Position numbers and translations under genes: made by a program
From: Peribacillus glennii
Lineage (GTDB): Bacteria; Bacillota; Bacilli; Bacillales; DSM-1321
Assembly (NCBI RefSeq): GCF_003429105.1
Contig: NZ_QVTD01000008.1
Coordinates: 1 to 64,000 of the forward strand
Reading direction: 5' to 3'
Length of the DNA stretch: 64,000 nt
Notes under the pieces: model-generated
Told to the model about the DNA's origin: nothing
The model's input: the letters and a program-made list of their open reading frames with translations, nothing else
The model's database searches: none
Part shown: one piece after another, positions 52,821-61,267 of the stretch
How the letters are laid out: each line of letters starts with the position of its first letter
Position numbering within the stretch: position 1 is the first letter of the stretch

Positions 52821-52975
52821 TGAACTCACTCCTAACCATTTTTATCCTCTATTTACCACCATTTTTGGCGGACTAACCACTGAATGCCCGATTATAAATA
52901 AATAAGCAGGGAATCCGGCAAAATCAACGAATTACTAATAGGCAAGGATATCATATTGAGGTTGGAGGGGAGAGT

Positions 52976-53722
52976 ATGGAGGAAAAATACTCAGTATTAG
53001 AGGGAGCCGAGCCGTTCTATTTTGAAGGAAACAATATTGGAATCTTAGTTTCCCACGGTTTCACGGGATCCACACAAAGCATGCGGCCATTGGGGGAGGC
53101 ATATGCAAAAGCAGGCTACACAGTGTGCGGCCCCAGGCTTAAGGGGCATGGAACCCATTATGAAGAAATGGAAAAAACAACGTACCAGGATTGGGTTGCG
53201 TCTGTTGAACAGGGATATCAATGGCTAACAGAGCGTTGTGACACCATTTTTGTAACTGGTTTATCAATGGGCGGAACACTTACTCTGTATTTGGCGGAGA
53301 ACCATCCGGATATAAAAGCGATCATCCCAATTAACGCGGCAATTGAAATTCAAAATATGGCCGCAGCCCAAAACGTCGAGGCAAGATTTTTGGATGCGAT
53401 CGGGTCTGATATAAAGAAACCTGGAGTGAAAGAGCTTGCTTATGAAAAAACTCCTGTCCGTTCTATAGGGGAAATCATCAAGTTAATGGAAGATGTAAAA
53501 TCAAATCTTAGTCAAATAACTTGTCCTGCTTTGATTTTAGTTTCTAAGGAAGACCATGTAGTGCCGCCGGATAACTCGCAAATCATTTATGAACAAATTT
53601 CATCCAAGGAAAAAAGGCTGATCCAGATGGATAATAGCTATCATGTAGCAACATTGGATAACGACCAAGACGTTATCATTACAGAAACACTGAACTTTAT
53701 TGAACAGGTACTAAAAAAATAA
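52976..53722 (+). CDS. carboxylesterase, Est30-like alpha/beta hydrolase
   Basis: A 248-residue cytoplasmic esterase. The oxyanion region is VSHGFTGSTQSMRPL, the nucleophile Ser97 lies in VTGLSMGGTLTLYL, the acid is Asp193 in SKEDHVVPPDN, and the base is His223 in NSYHVATLDND. This arrangement and the size match Geobacillus Est30-type carboxylesterases acting on short-chain esters. GGGGAG precedes ATG 52976. Monocistronic, with a shared terminator downstream. Confidence 0.92.
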   Translation: MEEKYSVLEGAEPFYFEGNNIGILVSHGFTGSTQSMRPLGEAYAKAGYTVCGPRLKGHGTHYEEMEKTTYQDWVASVEQGYQWLTERCDTIFVTGLSMGGTLTLYLAENHPDIKAIIPINAAIEIQNMAAAQNVEARFLDAIGSDIKKPGVKELAYEKTPVRSIGEIIKLMEDVKSNLSQITCPALILVSKEDHVVPPDNSQIIYEQISSKEKRLIQMDNSYHVATLDNDQDVIITETLNFIEQVLKK

Positions 53723-53732
53723 GACCACAAAA

Positions 53733-53779
53733 AAGGCTGAAAGCTGCCGGGAGTTTTTCCCCCGTTAGCTCTCAGCCCT
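53733..53779. terminator. bidirectional terminator
   Basis: GGCTGA and AGCT pair with AGCT and TCAGCC across a central CCGGGAG/CCCCCG region; A and T runs flank both sides. It lies between convergent esterase and carboxypeptidase genes. Confidence 0.75.
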
Positions 53780-53801
53780 CATTATTTTGTTGGATATGAT
53801 T

Positions 53802-56183
53802 TTATTTGTCAAAAATCGAATTAGAGAGCAGGCGGAACAGATAGTCCGTGTGGTCACGGAATCCAGGCTCCAAGCCGATTAGCGTAACATCTTTATCTTT
53901 CTCCTGAACTACGACAGCCTGGCCCTTTGCCCCATCCCTGTTTGCCCAATGGCCGGCAATGAAGAAGCCTGGTGAATTATCAAGGGTTGCCAATACTTTA
54001 TCATTTTGTGTGCCGGTATACCATGTTGGCCGGTATACAAAACCGATATCATTACTTGTATAGCCGGTTGTCGCATCAGTTCCCTTGTAGTCAACTTTAA
54101 CAATACCGTTGCTGTTCCAGTCGCCGACATTTACTGTATCATCCGTTAATCCAAGTGTATAAGAAGCACGTGATGCGCCAGCGCCAACGGCAATATATTT
54201 GCCGCCTTGTTTCAAAAAGATTTCCACCTTTGATTTAAATGCATCAAACTGATCATTCGTTTCAAAACCAAATTCTTTATTCGGGGCCGACAGCTTTTCC
54301 GGCAGTGCAATTAGATTCTCCGTTCCACTGTAAACAAACACGTTGAAGCTTTGAAGGCCTTGTTTCGCTACTTCGGCAGGTGAAACCTCGGTAACGTTGA
54401 AGCCCAGTCTCCTTAAAGCAAGCTTTGTTCCTGAGTGGGATTGTTGCTTGCCCATACCGCCATCCTTTAAGATTGCAACCTTTAAATCTGAGACCCTGAC
54501 GGCAGTTTTCGGATACTTTGCTGTAGTGACTTGCACGCCAGAAGCTTTGACCTCAGCGGCTATTTTGCTTGCTGATGTTATTGCATAAAAATTCCCTTTG
54601 GAATCACGTTTAATATGAACGCCTTTTTGAAGCAGCGCGTTCACCAATGCCACAGCCTTTACTGAACTGTTTTTAATCAGGTAAGGTCCTTTTCCGGTAA
54701 CTGCACCCTCATAATCAACTTCTGTTACTTTGGAAGTTTTTACATCAATTGAGCTTTTTACAGGGTTTGCCTGGAAGCCCCATAATTCAGGAAGGCTCCA
54801 TGCCGAAATATCATACATCGCTGGAGTATCATTGGTAATATCTTCTCCATCCCAAAGCATCGTGTTCGCAAGTCCGGCTTTTGCTTGATTCATGTTGACG
54901 ATATACGTTCCTTTTGGATAAGATTTTCCTTCGGCTGTAAAATTCTTTGAAGCCTTTACAACCTTAACATCGTTTTTCATTAAGTGGTTTACGGCTTTCT
55001 CTGTGACAGTTGGATCATTTTTATCAACCGGCAAAACATAAGCTTTCGGGAAGAATCCTTCTTCATGGAATGGATGGTCAAAATTAATGCCGCGCTTGAA
55101 CATTTCGAGCTGGTCAGTGATCATACCCTGCTTGTTATCAGTGGCATACTGCAGTGCACCCATTATAGCGTCATACTGCCAGCGCACACCATCCAAATCA
55201 TTCGTTGGCGCTTCTAGTGTATGACCATAAGCACCGTGATACATCGCATACATTGGTGTAAAGATTGGCGGATAATCATCCCATCCCGCAGAATCGTTAC
55301 GCTGTGGTATGTATGCTCCTTTCATTTCCTTGTAAAGATTTCCAGTGTATTTGTCCTGATTCTTCATAATTTCATCTTCCATGGCTTCTGCTTGCTTATA
55401 TGCCCATTTATTGTACAAATCATATTCATAATTCGGATTATGCGGTGGCGTACAAGGCTCAATTAATCCTTGCAGGTTTGGTGCATAGTTCTTTACATAG
55501 CCATGCGTATCAAGGAAGACCATTGGGTTCCATTCTTTAATCAGTTCAACCGTTTGTTGTGTTTCCGGCTGTGACTGAGTGATGAAGTCACGGTTCAAAT
55601 CGATGCCTTGGCCATTAAAGCGAGTAGCATCTACTCTTCCATCCGGATTTGCGACCACATTAAAAATTAGTATGTTGTTTTGAAGAATCTTTTTCGTCTG
55701 TTCGTCATTCTGAGTCGCAAAGCGCTCAATCAATTGAATGACTGCATCAGTTCCTATAAACTCGGTACCATGGATTGAGCCATTAATCATTACAGGCACT
55801 TTGAATTCAGGATTATCATTGATCCACTCCTGAGCTTTTTGTGGATTTTTGAACATTTCCTTTCTTAAGGCCTTGATCTTCCCGAAATTCCCTTGTGCAG
55901 TACGGTCAGAAATCGTTACCACGTAGAGTGGATGTCCGTCAGCAGACCTGCCTTTTACTTCAACTTTTACTCTTTTTGAGTTTGCCGCTATTTGCTCAAG
56001 CTTTTCCCTGATTTTTGAGAATTTTAGATAATCATAGTGTTCAGAGTTGAATTTACTGCCATTTTGTTCTTCGTATGTGTTTACATTTGTCCATTTTGGT
56101 GCAGCGGCAGAAGAGGTTGTCCAAGGAACGGATGTTAGTATGCTTGCTGCGATAATGCCGGTTAACAATTTCTTTTTTTTCAT
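53802..56183 (-). CDS. secreted M14 zinc carboxypeptidase
   Basis: A 793-residue precursor with signal peptide (KKKKLLTGIIAASILTSVPW, cleavage after SSAAA near residue 28). The catalytic M14 domain spans about 55-350: zinc ligands His138 and Glu141 in GSIHGTEFIG, His227 in FLDTHGYVKN, substrate-binding NRDF, and catalytic Glu324 in HTLEAPTND. The 440-residue C-terminal part includes a segment resembling a glutamine-amidotransferase-like fold (KVAILKDGGMGKQQSHSG, FVYSGTENL), as in other large bacterial M14 proteins. It trims peptides or cell-wall-linked peptides outside the cell. Alone on its strand. Confidence 0.9.
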   Translation of the reverse strand: MKKKKLLTGIIAASILTSVPWTTSSAAAPKWTNVNTYEEQNGSKFNSEHYDYLKFSKIREKLEQIAANSKRVKVEVKGRSADGHPLYVVTISDRTAQGNFGKIKALRKEMFKNPQKAQEWINDNPEFKVPVMINGSIHGTEFIGTDAVIQLIERFATQNDEQTKKILQNNILIFNVVANPDGRVDATRFNGQGIDLNRDFITQSQPETQQTVELIKEWNPMVFLDTHGYVKNYAPNLQGLIEPCTPPHNPNYEYDLYNKWAYKQAEAMEDEIMKNQDKYTGNLYKEMKGAYIPQRNDSAGWDDYPPIFTPMYAMYHGAYGHTLEAPTNDLDGVRWQYDAIMGALQYATDNKQGMITDQLEMFKRGINFDHPFHEEGFFPKAYVLPVDKNDPTVTEKAVNHLMKNDVKVVKASKNFTAEGKSYPKGTYIVNMNQAKAGLANTMLWDGEDITNDTPAMYDISAWSLPELWGFQANPVKSSIDVKTSKVTEVDYEGAVTGKGPYLIKNSSVKAVALVNALLQKGVHIKRDSKGNFYAITSASKIAAEVKASGVQVTTAKYPKTAVRVSDLKVAILKDGGMGKQQSHSGTKLALRRLGFNVTEVSPAEVAKQGLQSFNVFVYSGTENLIALPEKLSAPNKEFGFETNDQFDAFKSKVEIFLKQGGKYIAVGAGASRASYTLGLTDDTVNVGDWNSNGIVKVDYKGTDATTGYTSNDIGFVYRPTWYTGTQNDKVLATLDNSPGFFIAGHWANRDGAKGQAVVVQEKDKDVTLIGLEPGFRDHTDYLFRLLSNSIFDK

Positions 56184-56463
56184 AGTATTCCTCCTGATTA
56201 AACATTCATAGTTATGTATAAATATAATTTTAATTTAGTAGAACGATAGTGGCAATAGGACTATTTTACTATAAAAAATCTAAATATTACCTTTTGTTGT
56301 TTCTTCTAAACTGGCAGAGAGAAACTGGGCATGCCAGTGATGATTAGCGGATTATAACGAGTTATGCAAGTAGCCAAAACAATATAATTCTAGTAACCTG
56401 AGATTCAGTTCGTTTGAATTTTCAAAAAGGAGATTCAAACATAACATTAGCCCTCTTTATATT

Positions 56464-57695
56464 TTGACAATCAAACAGCGAGACTTTGGAGACATATTCA
56501 ATGGTAAGGCGAGGGCATTGATTAGTGCCCTTATGGATATTGCCCCGAAAGAGGCGTTGGTGCGAAGGAATGGAACGGAACAAATGATACACGTGGATGA
56601 AATCATGATGGGAGATATCGTGATTGTAAAAACCAGGCCAAAAGATTGCAATGAATGGCGTGGTATCAAAAGGGACCTGGGCGCTGTTAATCAGGCAGCG
56701 ATTCCAGGTGAATCGGTGCAGGTGGAAAAACGCACTGGAGATGATGTTTTCGCTGGAACATTGAATGAAGAAGGATTATTGGAAATTGAAGTAACCAAAT
56801 TGGTGGATGATACGACCATTGCAAACATTATTCATCTCGTGGAAGAAGCTCAGGCGGAACGTGCTCCGTCCCAGGCCTTTGTCGATAAGTTTGCGAAATA
56901 TTACACACCGGTCATAATGATCATAGCAGTGTTAGTTGCCATTATCCGACCTCTTCTTTTCAACGGTGGACGTAATGAGTGGATATACCAGGGGCTTGCT
57001 GTATTAGTGGTTGGCTGTCCATGTGCTTTGGTCATTTCCACCCCTGTTTCCATCGTAACCGCAATAGGAACTGCCGCCCGACATGGAGTGCTCATTAAAG
57101 GAGGCATACATCTGGAAGAAACCGGCAGCGTAAAGGCCATCGCTTTTGATAAAACAGGAACCCTAACGAAAGGTGTACCTGCCGTAACAGATTTTATCGC
57201 TTTGCGGAATTTGATGAAAAACAACATTTTTCATATAAGGGCACCGTTAATGACCTCAGGAATCAAGCAGGTGTGAATGAAGTCCATGTGGAGCTGTTGC
57301 CTCAGGATGAACTGGATGTAATCAAATCGCTCCGTAAAGACTTTGGAATGGTAGCGATGATCGGAGATGGTGTAAACGATGCCCCGGCATTGGCTGCCAG
57401 TCCTGTTCGTGTTGCGATGGGCGGTGCAGGTACAGACACCGTATTGGAAACAGCGGACATCGCCCTTTTGGGTGATGATTTGAGCAAGCTTCCGTTCACA
57501 GTAAAACTGAGCTGAAAAGCGTTAAACATTATCAAACAAAACATCAGCTTTTCAATAGGAATCAAATTATTGGCCCTTGTGCTGGTGATCCCGGGCTGGT
57601 TGGCACTCTGGATTGCTATTTTCACAGATATGGGGGCAACATTGTTAGTGACGTTAAACAGCCTGCGATTGCAAAGGGCACAAGAGGAAGAATGA
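56464..57695 (+). pseudogene. decayed Zn/Cd/Co-type P1B ATPase (CadA/ZntA-like)
   Basis: The core of a heavy-metal ATPase is recognisable: the CPC membrane motif in [20 protein letters not shown], phosphorylation site [11 protein letters not shown], hinge [20 protein letters not shown] and the terminal helices [20 protein letters not shown]. The N-terminal metal-binding domain and first helices are gone. A compensating frameshift pair scrambles the actuator domain near 56650, the nucleotide-binding domain is deleted near 57200-57275, and an in-frame TGA at 57513-57515 stands where relatives carry Arg (CGA). Several lesions make it non-functional. It adjoins an intact CDF exporter and ArsR/SmtB regulator. 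Confidence 0.85.
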
Positions 57696-57700
57696 GTTAG

Positions 57701-57736
57701 AGGGTTTCCCGCTAAAACGGGCAGCCCTTTATTTTT
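57701..57736 (+). terminator. terminator of the P-type ATPase relic
   Basis: AGGG...CCCG pairs with CGGG...CCCT, then TTATTTTT. Confidence 0.65.
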
Positions 57737-57823
57737 GGGGTATATTGATAAAAATATAAAAGCTGACTATTCGGATAAATAACATAATAACGGTTGAACT
57801 TTTTTAAAGGATGACTCATAATA

Positions 57824-57845
57824 TATATGAGCATATATTCATATA
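57824..57845. promoter_or_regulatory. ArsR/SmtB-type operator before the CDF gene
   Basis: TATATGA and TCATATA arms are separated by eight bases in an imperfect palindrome of the kind bound by zinc-sensing CzrA/SmtB repressors. It lies 18 bases before the ATG, where repressor binding would block transcription or initiation. Confidence 0.6.
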
Positions 57846-57863
57846 AAGAGAGAAGTGATAATT

Positions 57864-58796
57864 ATGGGTCATTCTCATGGACACTCCCACAGCCATGGTC
57901 ATAGTCACGGACATAGCCATGGAACGGGGAACAAAAAAGCTTTATTGACAGCATTGATCTTAATTACAACGTTTATGGTGGTCGAAGTAATCGGTGGATT
58001 GGCAACCAATAGTTTGGCGTTATTATCGGATGCGGGACACATGCTAAGTGATGCCGTTGCATTGGGCCTAAGTTACTTTGCCATCATGCTTGGAGAACGG
58101 AAAGCGACACTATCCAAAACGTTTGGGTATAGGAGATTTGAAATCATTGCTGCTTCTATTAATGGAATTACCTTGATGCTTATTTCATTGTATATATTTT
58201 TTGAAGCCTTTCAACGGTTCACTAATCCGCCGGCAGTGCAAAGTACGGGGATGTTGATGATCTCTGTAATCGGTTTGTTAGTTAATTTGGCAGCAGCATG
58301 GGTCTTAATGAAGGGCGATAAAGAAGAGAACTTGAATGTTAGGAGTGCATTTCTTCATGTGATGGGGGATATGCTGGGTTCTGTAGGCGCGATTGTGGCC
58401 GCGTTGCTCATGATGTTCCTTGGATGGGGCATTGCTGACCCGATCGCAAGCGTAGTGGTTGCCATTCTAATCATCATCAGTGGTTGGAGAGTCACAAAGG
58501 ATTCCTTCAATGTATTGATGGAAGGTACTCCATCGCATATAGATGTGGAAAATGTGAAAGCGTCCCTGCAGAAAATACCGCTTGTTAAAGAAGTACATGA
58601 CCTGCATGTTTGGTCCATCACTCCAGAGCAACCGATGCTAAGCTGCCATATGGCAATAGCGGGAGCAGGTAATCACGATGAAGTGCTACAGCGCGCACAA
58701 TCCATCCTCCACGATGATTTTGGTATCGAACATAGTACGATTCAGGTCGAACATGAGGACAATGGATGCCCGAGTCCCCACGGTACCTGCAATTAA
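57864..58796 (+). CDS. czcD: cation diffusion facilitator (zinc/cobalt/cadmium exporter)
   Basis: A 310-residue CDF protein that exchanges cytosolic Zn2+ or related ions for protons or potassium. The N-terminus is a metal-binding His-rich stretch ([17 protein letters not shown]). Six helices follow, with the metal sites [20 protein letters not shown] in helix 2 and [14 protein letters not shown] in helix 5, then a cytoplasmic ferredoxin-like domain ([20 protein letters not shown]). ATG 57864 is used. An operator lies upstream and its repressor gene is convergent, overlapping by four bases at the stops. Confidence 0.93.
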   Translation: MGHSHGHSHSHGHSHGHSHGTGNKKALLTALILITTFMVVEVIGGLATNSLALLSDAGHMLSDAVALGLSYFAIMLGERKATLSKTFGYRRFEIIAASINGITLMLISLYIFFEAFQRFTNPPAVQSTGMLMISVIGLLVNLAAAWVLMKGDKEENLNVRSAFLHVMGDMLGSVGAIVAALLMMFLGWGIADPIASVVVAILIIISGWRVTKDSFNVLMEGTPSHIDVENVKASLQKIPLVKEVHDLHVWSITPEQPMLSCHMAIAGAGNHDEVLQRAQSILHDDFGIEHSTIQVEHEDNGCPSPHGTCN

Positions 58797-59119
58797 TGAT
58801 GGTTGGCGTGTTCAATGGTCTGTCTTAAAATATCCATGACATGTTCATCATCATGGGTATAGTAAAGGGATGTTCCTTCCCTCCGGAATTTCACCAGGCG
58901 CAAATTTTTAAGGAAACGGAGCTGGTGGGATACTGTAGATTGCATTAAGGAAAGCTTCTCGGCAATATCATTAACGGAATATTCTCCATGAAAAAGTAAA
59001 TGCAGGATTCGCAGCCGGGTAGGATCTGATAAGGCTTTAAAGGTCTGGGAAACGATGAATAATGTTTCTTCATCCAAATCGCCTTGAGATGCCGGCTGGT
59101 TCTGTTTCTCATGTTTCAT
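58793..59119 (-). CDS. czrA: zinc-responsive ArsR/SmtB-family repressor
   Basis: A 108-residue metal-sensing repressor. The recognition region is [20 protein letters not shown] with [13 protein letters not shown] before it. The last helix [19 protein letters not shown] carries the D-x-H and H-x-x-H ligands of CzrA/SmtB alpha-5 zinc sites. No N-terminal cysteine site of CadC type is present, so zinc or cobalt rather than cadmium/lead sensing is likely. ATG 59119 has AGGGAGG nine bases upstream. Probably represses the convergent exporter gene. Confidence 0.9.
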   Translation of the reverse strand: MKHEKQNQPASQGDLDEETLFIVSQTFKALSDPTRLRILHLLFHGEYSVNDIAEKLSLMQSTVSHQLRFLKNLRLVKFRREGTSLYYTHDDEHVMDILRQTIEHANHH

Positions 59120-59165
59120 TCTAATCAACCTCCCTATGCTAATTATAACGATAACAAGGAAGAAA

Positions 59166-59199
59166 AAAAATCATGGGTGCCTGTAGCCCATGATTTTTT
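59166..59199. terminator. bidirectional terminator
   Basis: AAAAATCATGGG pairs with CCCATGATTTTT around GTGCCTGTAG-type loop. It ends the DUF421 gene and insulates the repressor gene. Confidence 0.8.
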
Positions 59200-59226
59200 C
59201 GATTAAAACTAGAGGGAAAAACTATT

Positions 59227-59961
59227 CTATTTGTAAAAAAAAGCTTTAACACTTCCGTTATCATCAACAGTTGCCAACAAAATGTCCTTTATATCGGCAT
59301 GATATCTCTCCGTTACGAGCTTTTTGAGCCACATTTCATTTTTGTTTATTTCTCTTAAGGCATGAAACTCAATTTTTCCTTCCTTAATAATTGTTCTGGG
59401 AAAAACAAAAGGCTTTGTTTCGAGATTCATGTCCATTGGCGTAACCGCTTGATGCTTAGGGTGTAAAAAAAATGAAATGGTTCCGTCTGCTTCCCAGAGA
59501 GCCAGGGAAATCTTTTGAACATCTTCCACCTTATTTTTCCTCAGCTCTGATAAAACAAAGTCAAGCGGAATCTTTGCTCTTGCCAAATTCTTGGAGATCA
59601 ATTGTCCATCTTTTATAAGTGGAAAGGGTTCAGGATCAAGAAAGCTTCGGATCATTTTTGATTTAAGGCACAAAAAAACACCAATATTATGTAAAACCAC
59701 TAATCCAATCATTGAAATAAAGGACCCTTTTAACCCTAAATTGGGATCTGACAGGGGATGGGCAATGATATTTCCAAATACTAATGCAATAATAAAATCG
59801 AGTAATCTTAATTGGGAAATGGACCGCTGCCCCATAATTTTGACCGTAACAAGCAGAAAAAAAAAGGATAATACGGCCCTTAAAACCCATTCAATGGCAG
59901 TAAGTGATTCTTGGCTTTGGAAAAAGTGCAACAGAATATCACATCCCATGATTTTCATCAC
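59227..59961 (-). CDS. DUF421 membrane protein (YetF-like)
   Basis: A 244-residue protein with three N-terminal helices (LRAVLSFFFLLVTVKIMGQR, SISQLRLLDFIIALVFGNII, GSFISMIGLVVLHNIGVFL) and a two-lobe cytoplasmic domain (LIKDGQLISKNLARAKIPLD). This is the YetF/YrbG family; a close relative is found in spore membranes, but the function is not settled. The start may be GTG 59961 or ATG 59949, as neither has a strong ribosome site. Confidence 0.85.
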   Translation of the reverse strand: MMKIMGCDILLHFFQSQESLTAIEWVLRAVLSFFFLLVTVKIMGQRSISQLRLLDFIIALVFGNIIAHPLSDPNLGLKGSFISMIGLVVLHNIGVFLCLKSKMIRSFLDPEPFPLIKDGQLISKNLARAKIPLDFVLSELRKNKVEDVQKISLALWEADGTISFFLHPKHQAVTPMDMNLETKPFVFPRTIIKEGKIEFHALREINKNEMWLKKLVTERYHADIKDILLATVDDNGSVKAFFYK

Positions 59962-60107
59962 TAAAGTTTTTTATTGCAATAGTATTTCCTGGATTATGAA
60001 TAATATTTCATAATAAAAGTCAAGAAAAAGCTATGAGTAAATACAGAAAAAGTTTGACAATTTTGTGAACCAAATGGAATAATATATGAAAAGGGAGGAT
60101 GAGTGAA

Positions 60108-60362
60108 ATGGAAGTAAGGATACTCAATGCTGTAAAGTATATTGGTGGGACAGTACTTACAATTGGCACTATTATATTTTTGTTCGGCTTTTTTGAAAGC
60201 GGTTACAGTACATTAACTCCTATTGGGATTGGAACGGTTGTGGGCGCTATTTTTATCTTTCTAATGGGTGTGTTCCTGGTGGCAACTCAAGAAATGCTGG
60301 AAAAGACACATAAAGGAAAAAGGGTAGTATTAATGAAAAACAAAAAAGGAGCACCATTGTAA
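60108..60362 (+). CDS. small two-helix membrane protein
   Basis: An 84-residue protein with two hydrophobic helices (YIGGTVLTIGTIIFLFGFF, VGAIFIFLMGVFLVAT) and a basic tail (KTHKGKRVVLMKNKKGAP). GGGAGG lies directly before ATG 60099 and eight to nine bases before ATG 60108, so the latter is preferred. No family recognised. Its end overlaps the terminator shared with the qox operon. Confidence 0.65.
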   Translation: MEVRILNAVKYIGGTVLTIGTIIFLFGFFESGYSTLTPIGIGTVVGAIFIFLMGVFLVATQEMLEKTHKGKRVVLMKNKKGAPL

Positions 60363-60373
60363 GTGCTCCTTTT
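60344..60373. terminator. bidirectional terminator, qox operon end
   Basis: AAAAGGAGCAC pairs with GTGCTCCTTTT. The left arm is within the last codons of the small membrane protein gene. Confidence 0.75.
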
Positions 60374-60384
60374 GAAATTCCGTA

Positions 60385-60669
60385 TTAAATGTAACCCCAG
60401 ATCATACATAGCAGTGTACCGAAAATGGTGACCAAAGCGATGAATAATCCGTAATATACATTTGTATAGATTGCTGCTTTATCCTCGGATTCACCAGCGT
60501 GCATAAACACGACCAGCTGAAGGCCTGCCTGTATGAATGCTGTTACTAGCAGGACCGTCATGCCTAATTCAAAGGACATGTCCATGAAGTAAACCAAAAG
60601 GGCGACTGCAGTGAGAATAAGAGAAAATACAAAGCCCATCACTTGTTTGGCAGGGAATAATTCTTTCAT
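60385..60669 (-). CDS. qoxD: aa3-600 menaquinol oxidase subunit IV
   Basis: A 94-residue three-helix protein of the cytochrome oxidase subunit IV family (VMGFVFSLILTAVALLVYFM, LVTAFIQAGLQLVVFMHAGE). It helps assembly of the copper site in subunit I. Slightly shorter than Bacillus subtilis QoxD (124 residues). It follows qoxC with one base between. Confidence 0.9.
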   Translation of the reverse strand: MKELFPAKQVMGFVFSLILTAVALLVYFMDMSFELGMTVLLVTAFIQAGLQLVVFMHAGESEDKAAIYTNVYYGLFIALVTIFGTLLCMIWGYI

Positions 60670-60670
60670 A

Positions 60671-61267
60671 TTACATCATTCCTTTCAGGTAGATGAAGCT
60701 GAAGATGAAGATCCAAACTACGTCCAGGAAATGCCAGTAAAGAGAGAAGATAAATGATTTATTGGCTGTTTCAGGAGTCAAGCCGCGTTTTTTTACTTGC
60801 AGCAAGATGAATAATCCCCAGAAGAAACCAAGTGTAACGTGCGCTCCATGTGTTCCCAGTGTTGTTAATAGGATAGATGTGAAGGCGCTTGTTTGTATTC
60901 CTGCCCCTTCGTGAACATAGTGAACAAATTCATATATCTCAACACCCAAGAATCCGGCACCAAGAAGGAGTGTGACACCCAAGAAAGCAAGCATTGCCTT
61001 CTTCTTGCCAAGACGCATGGCATGAATTGCAAGTCCAATGGTAAAACTACTTGTTAAAAGAACGATTGTTTCAATCAATACTGGTGTTATTTTGAAAATC
61101 TCTGCTCCATCAGGGCCGCCCGCCGTACGATCAACCAATGTGAAGTATGAGGCGAAAAGTGTTCCGAAAAGCATAATTTCGGCACCCAGGAAAATCCAAA
61201 AACCTAAGATTTTCAGGCGGTTTTCTTCAGTACTATATTCAAGTGGAAGCGAGTTATCTATTTTCAT
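60671..61267 (-). CDS. qoxC: aa3-600 menaquinol oxidase subunit III
   Basis: A 198-residue five-helix subunit III (GFWIFLGAEIMLFGTLFASY, LGTHGAHVTLGFFWGLFIL, YWHFLDVVWIFIFSFIYL). Its ATG shares one base with the qoxB stop (TAATG), which ensures coupled translation. Confidence 0.93.
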   Translation of the reverse strand: MKIDNSLPLEYSTEENRLKILGFWIFLGAEIMLFGTLFASYFTLVDRTAGGPDGAEIFKITPVLIETIVLLTSSFTIGLAIHAMRLGKKKAMLAFLGVTLLLGAGFLGVEIYEFVHYVHEGAGIQTSAFTSILLTTLGTHGAHVTLGFFWGLFILLQVKKRGLTPETANKSFIFSLYWHFLDVVWIFIFSFIYLKGMM

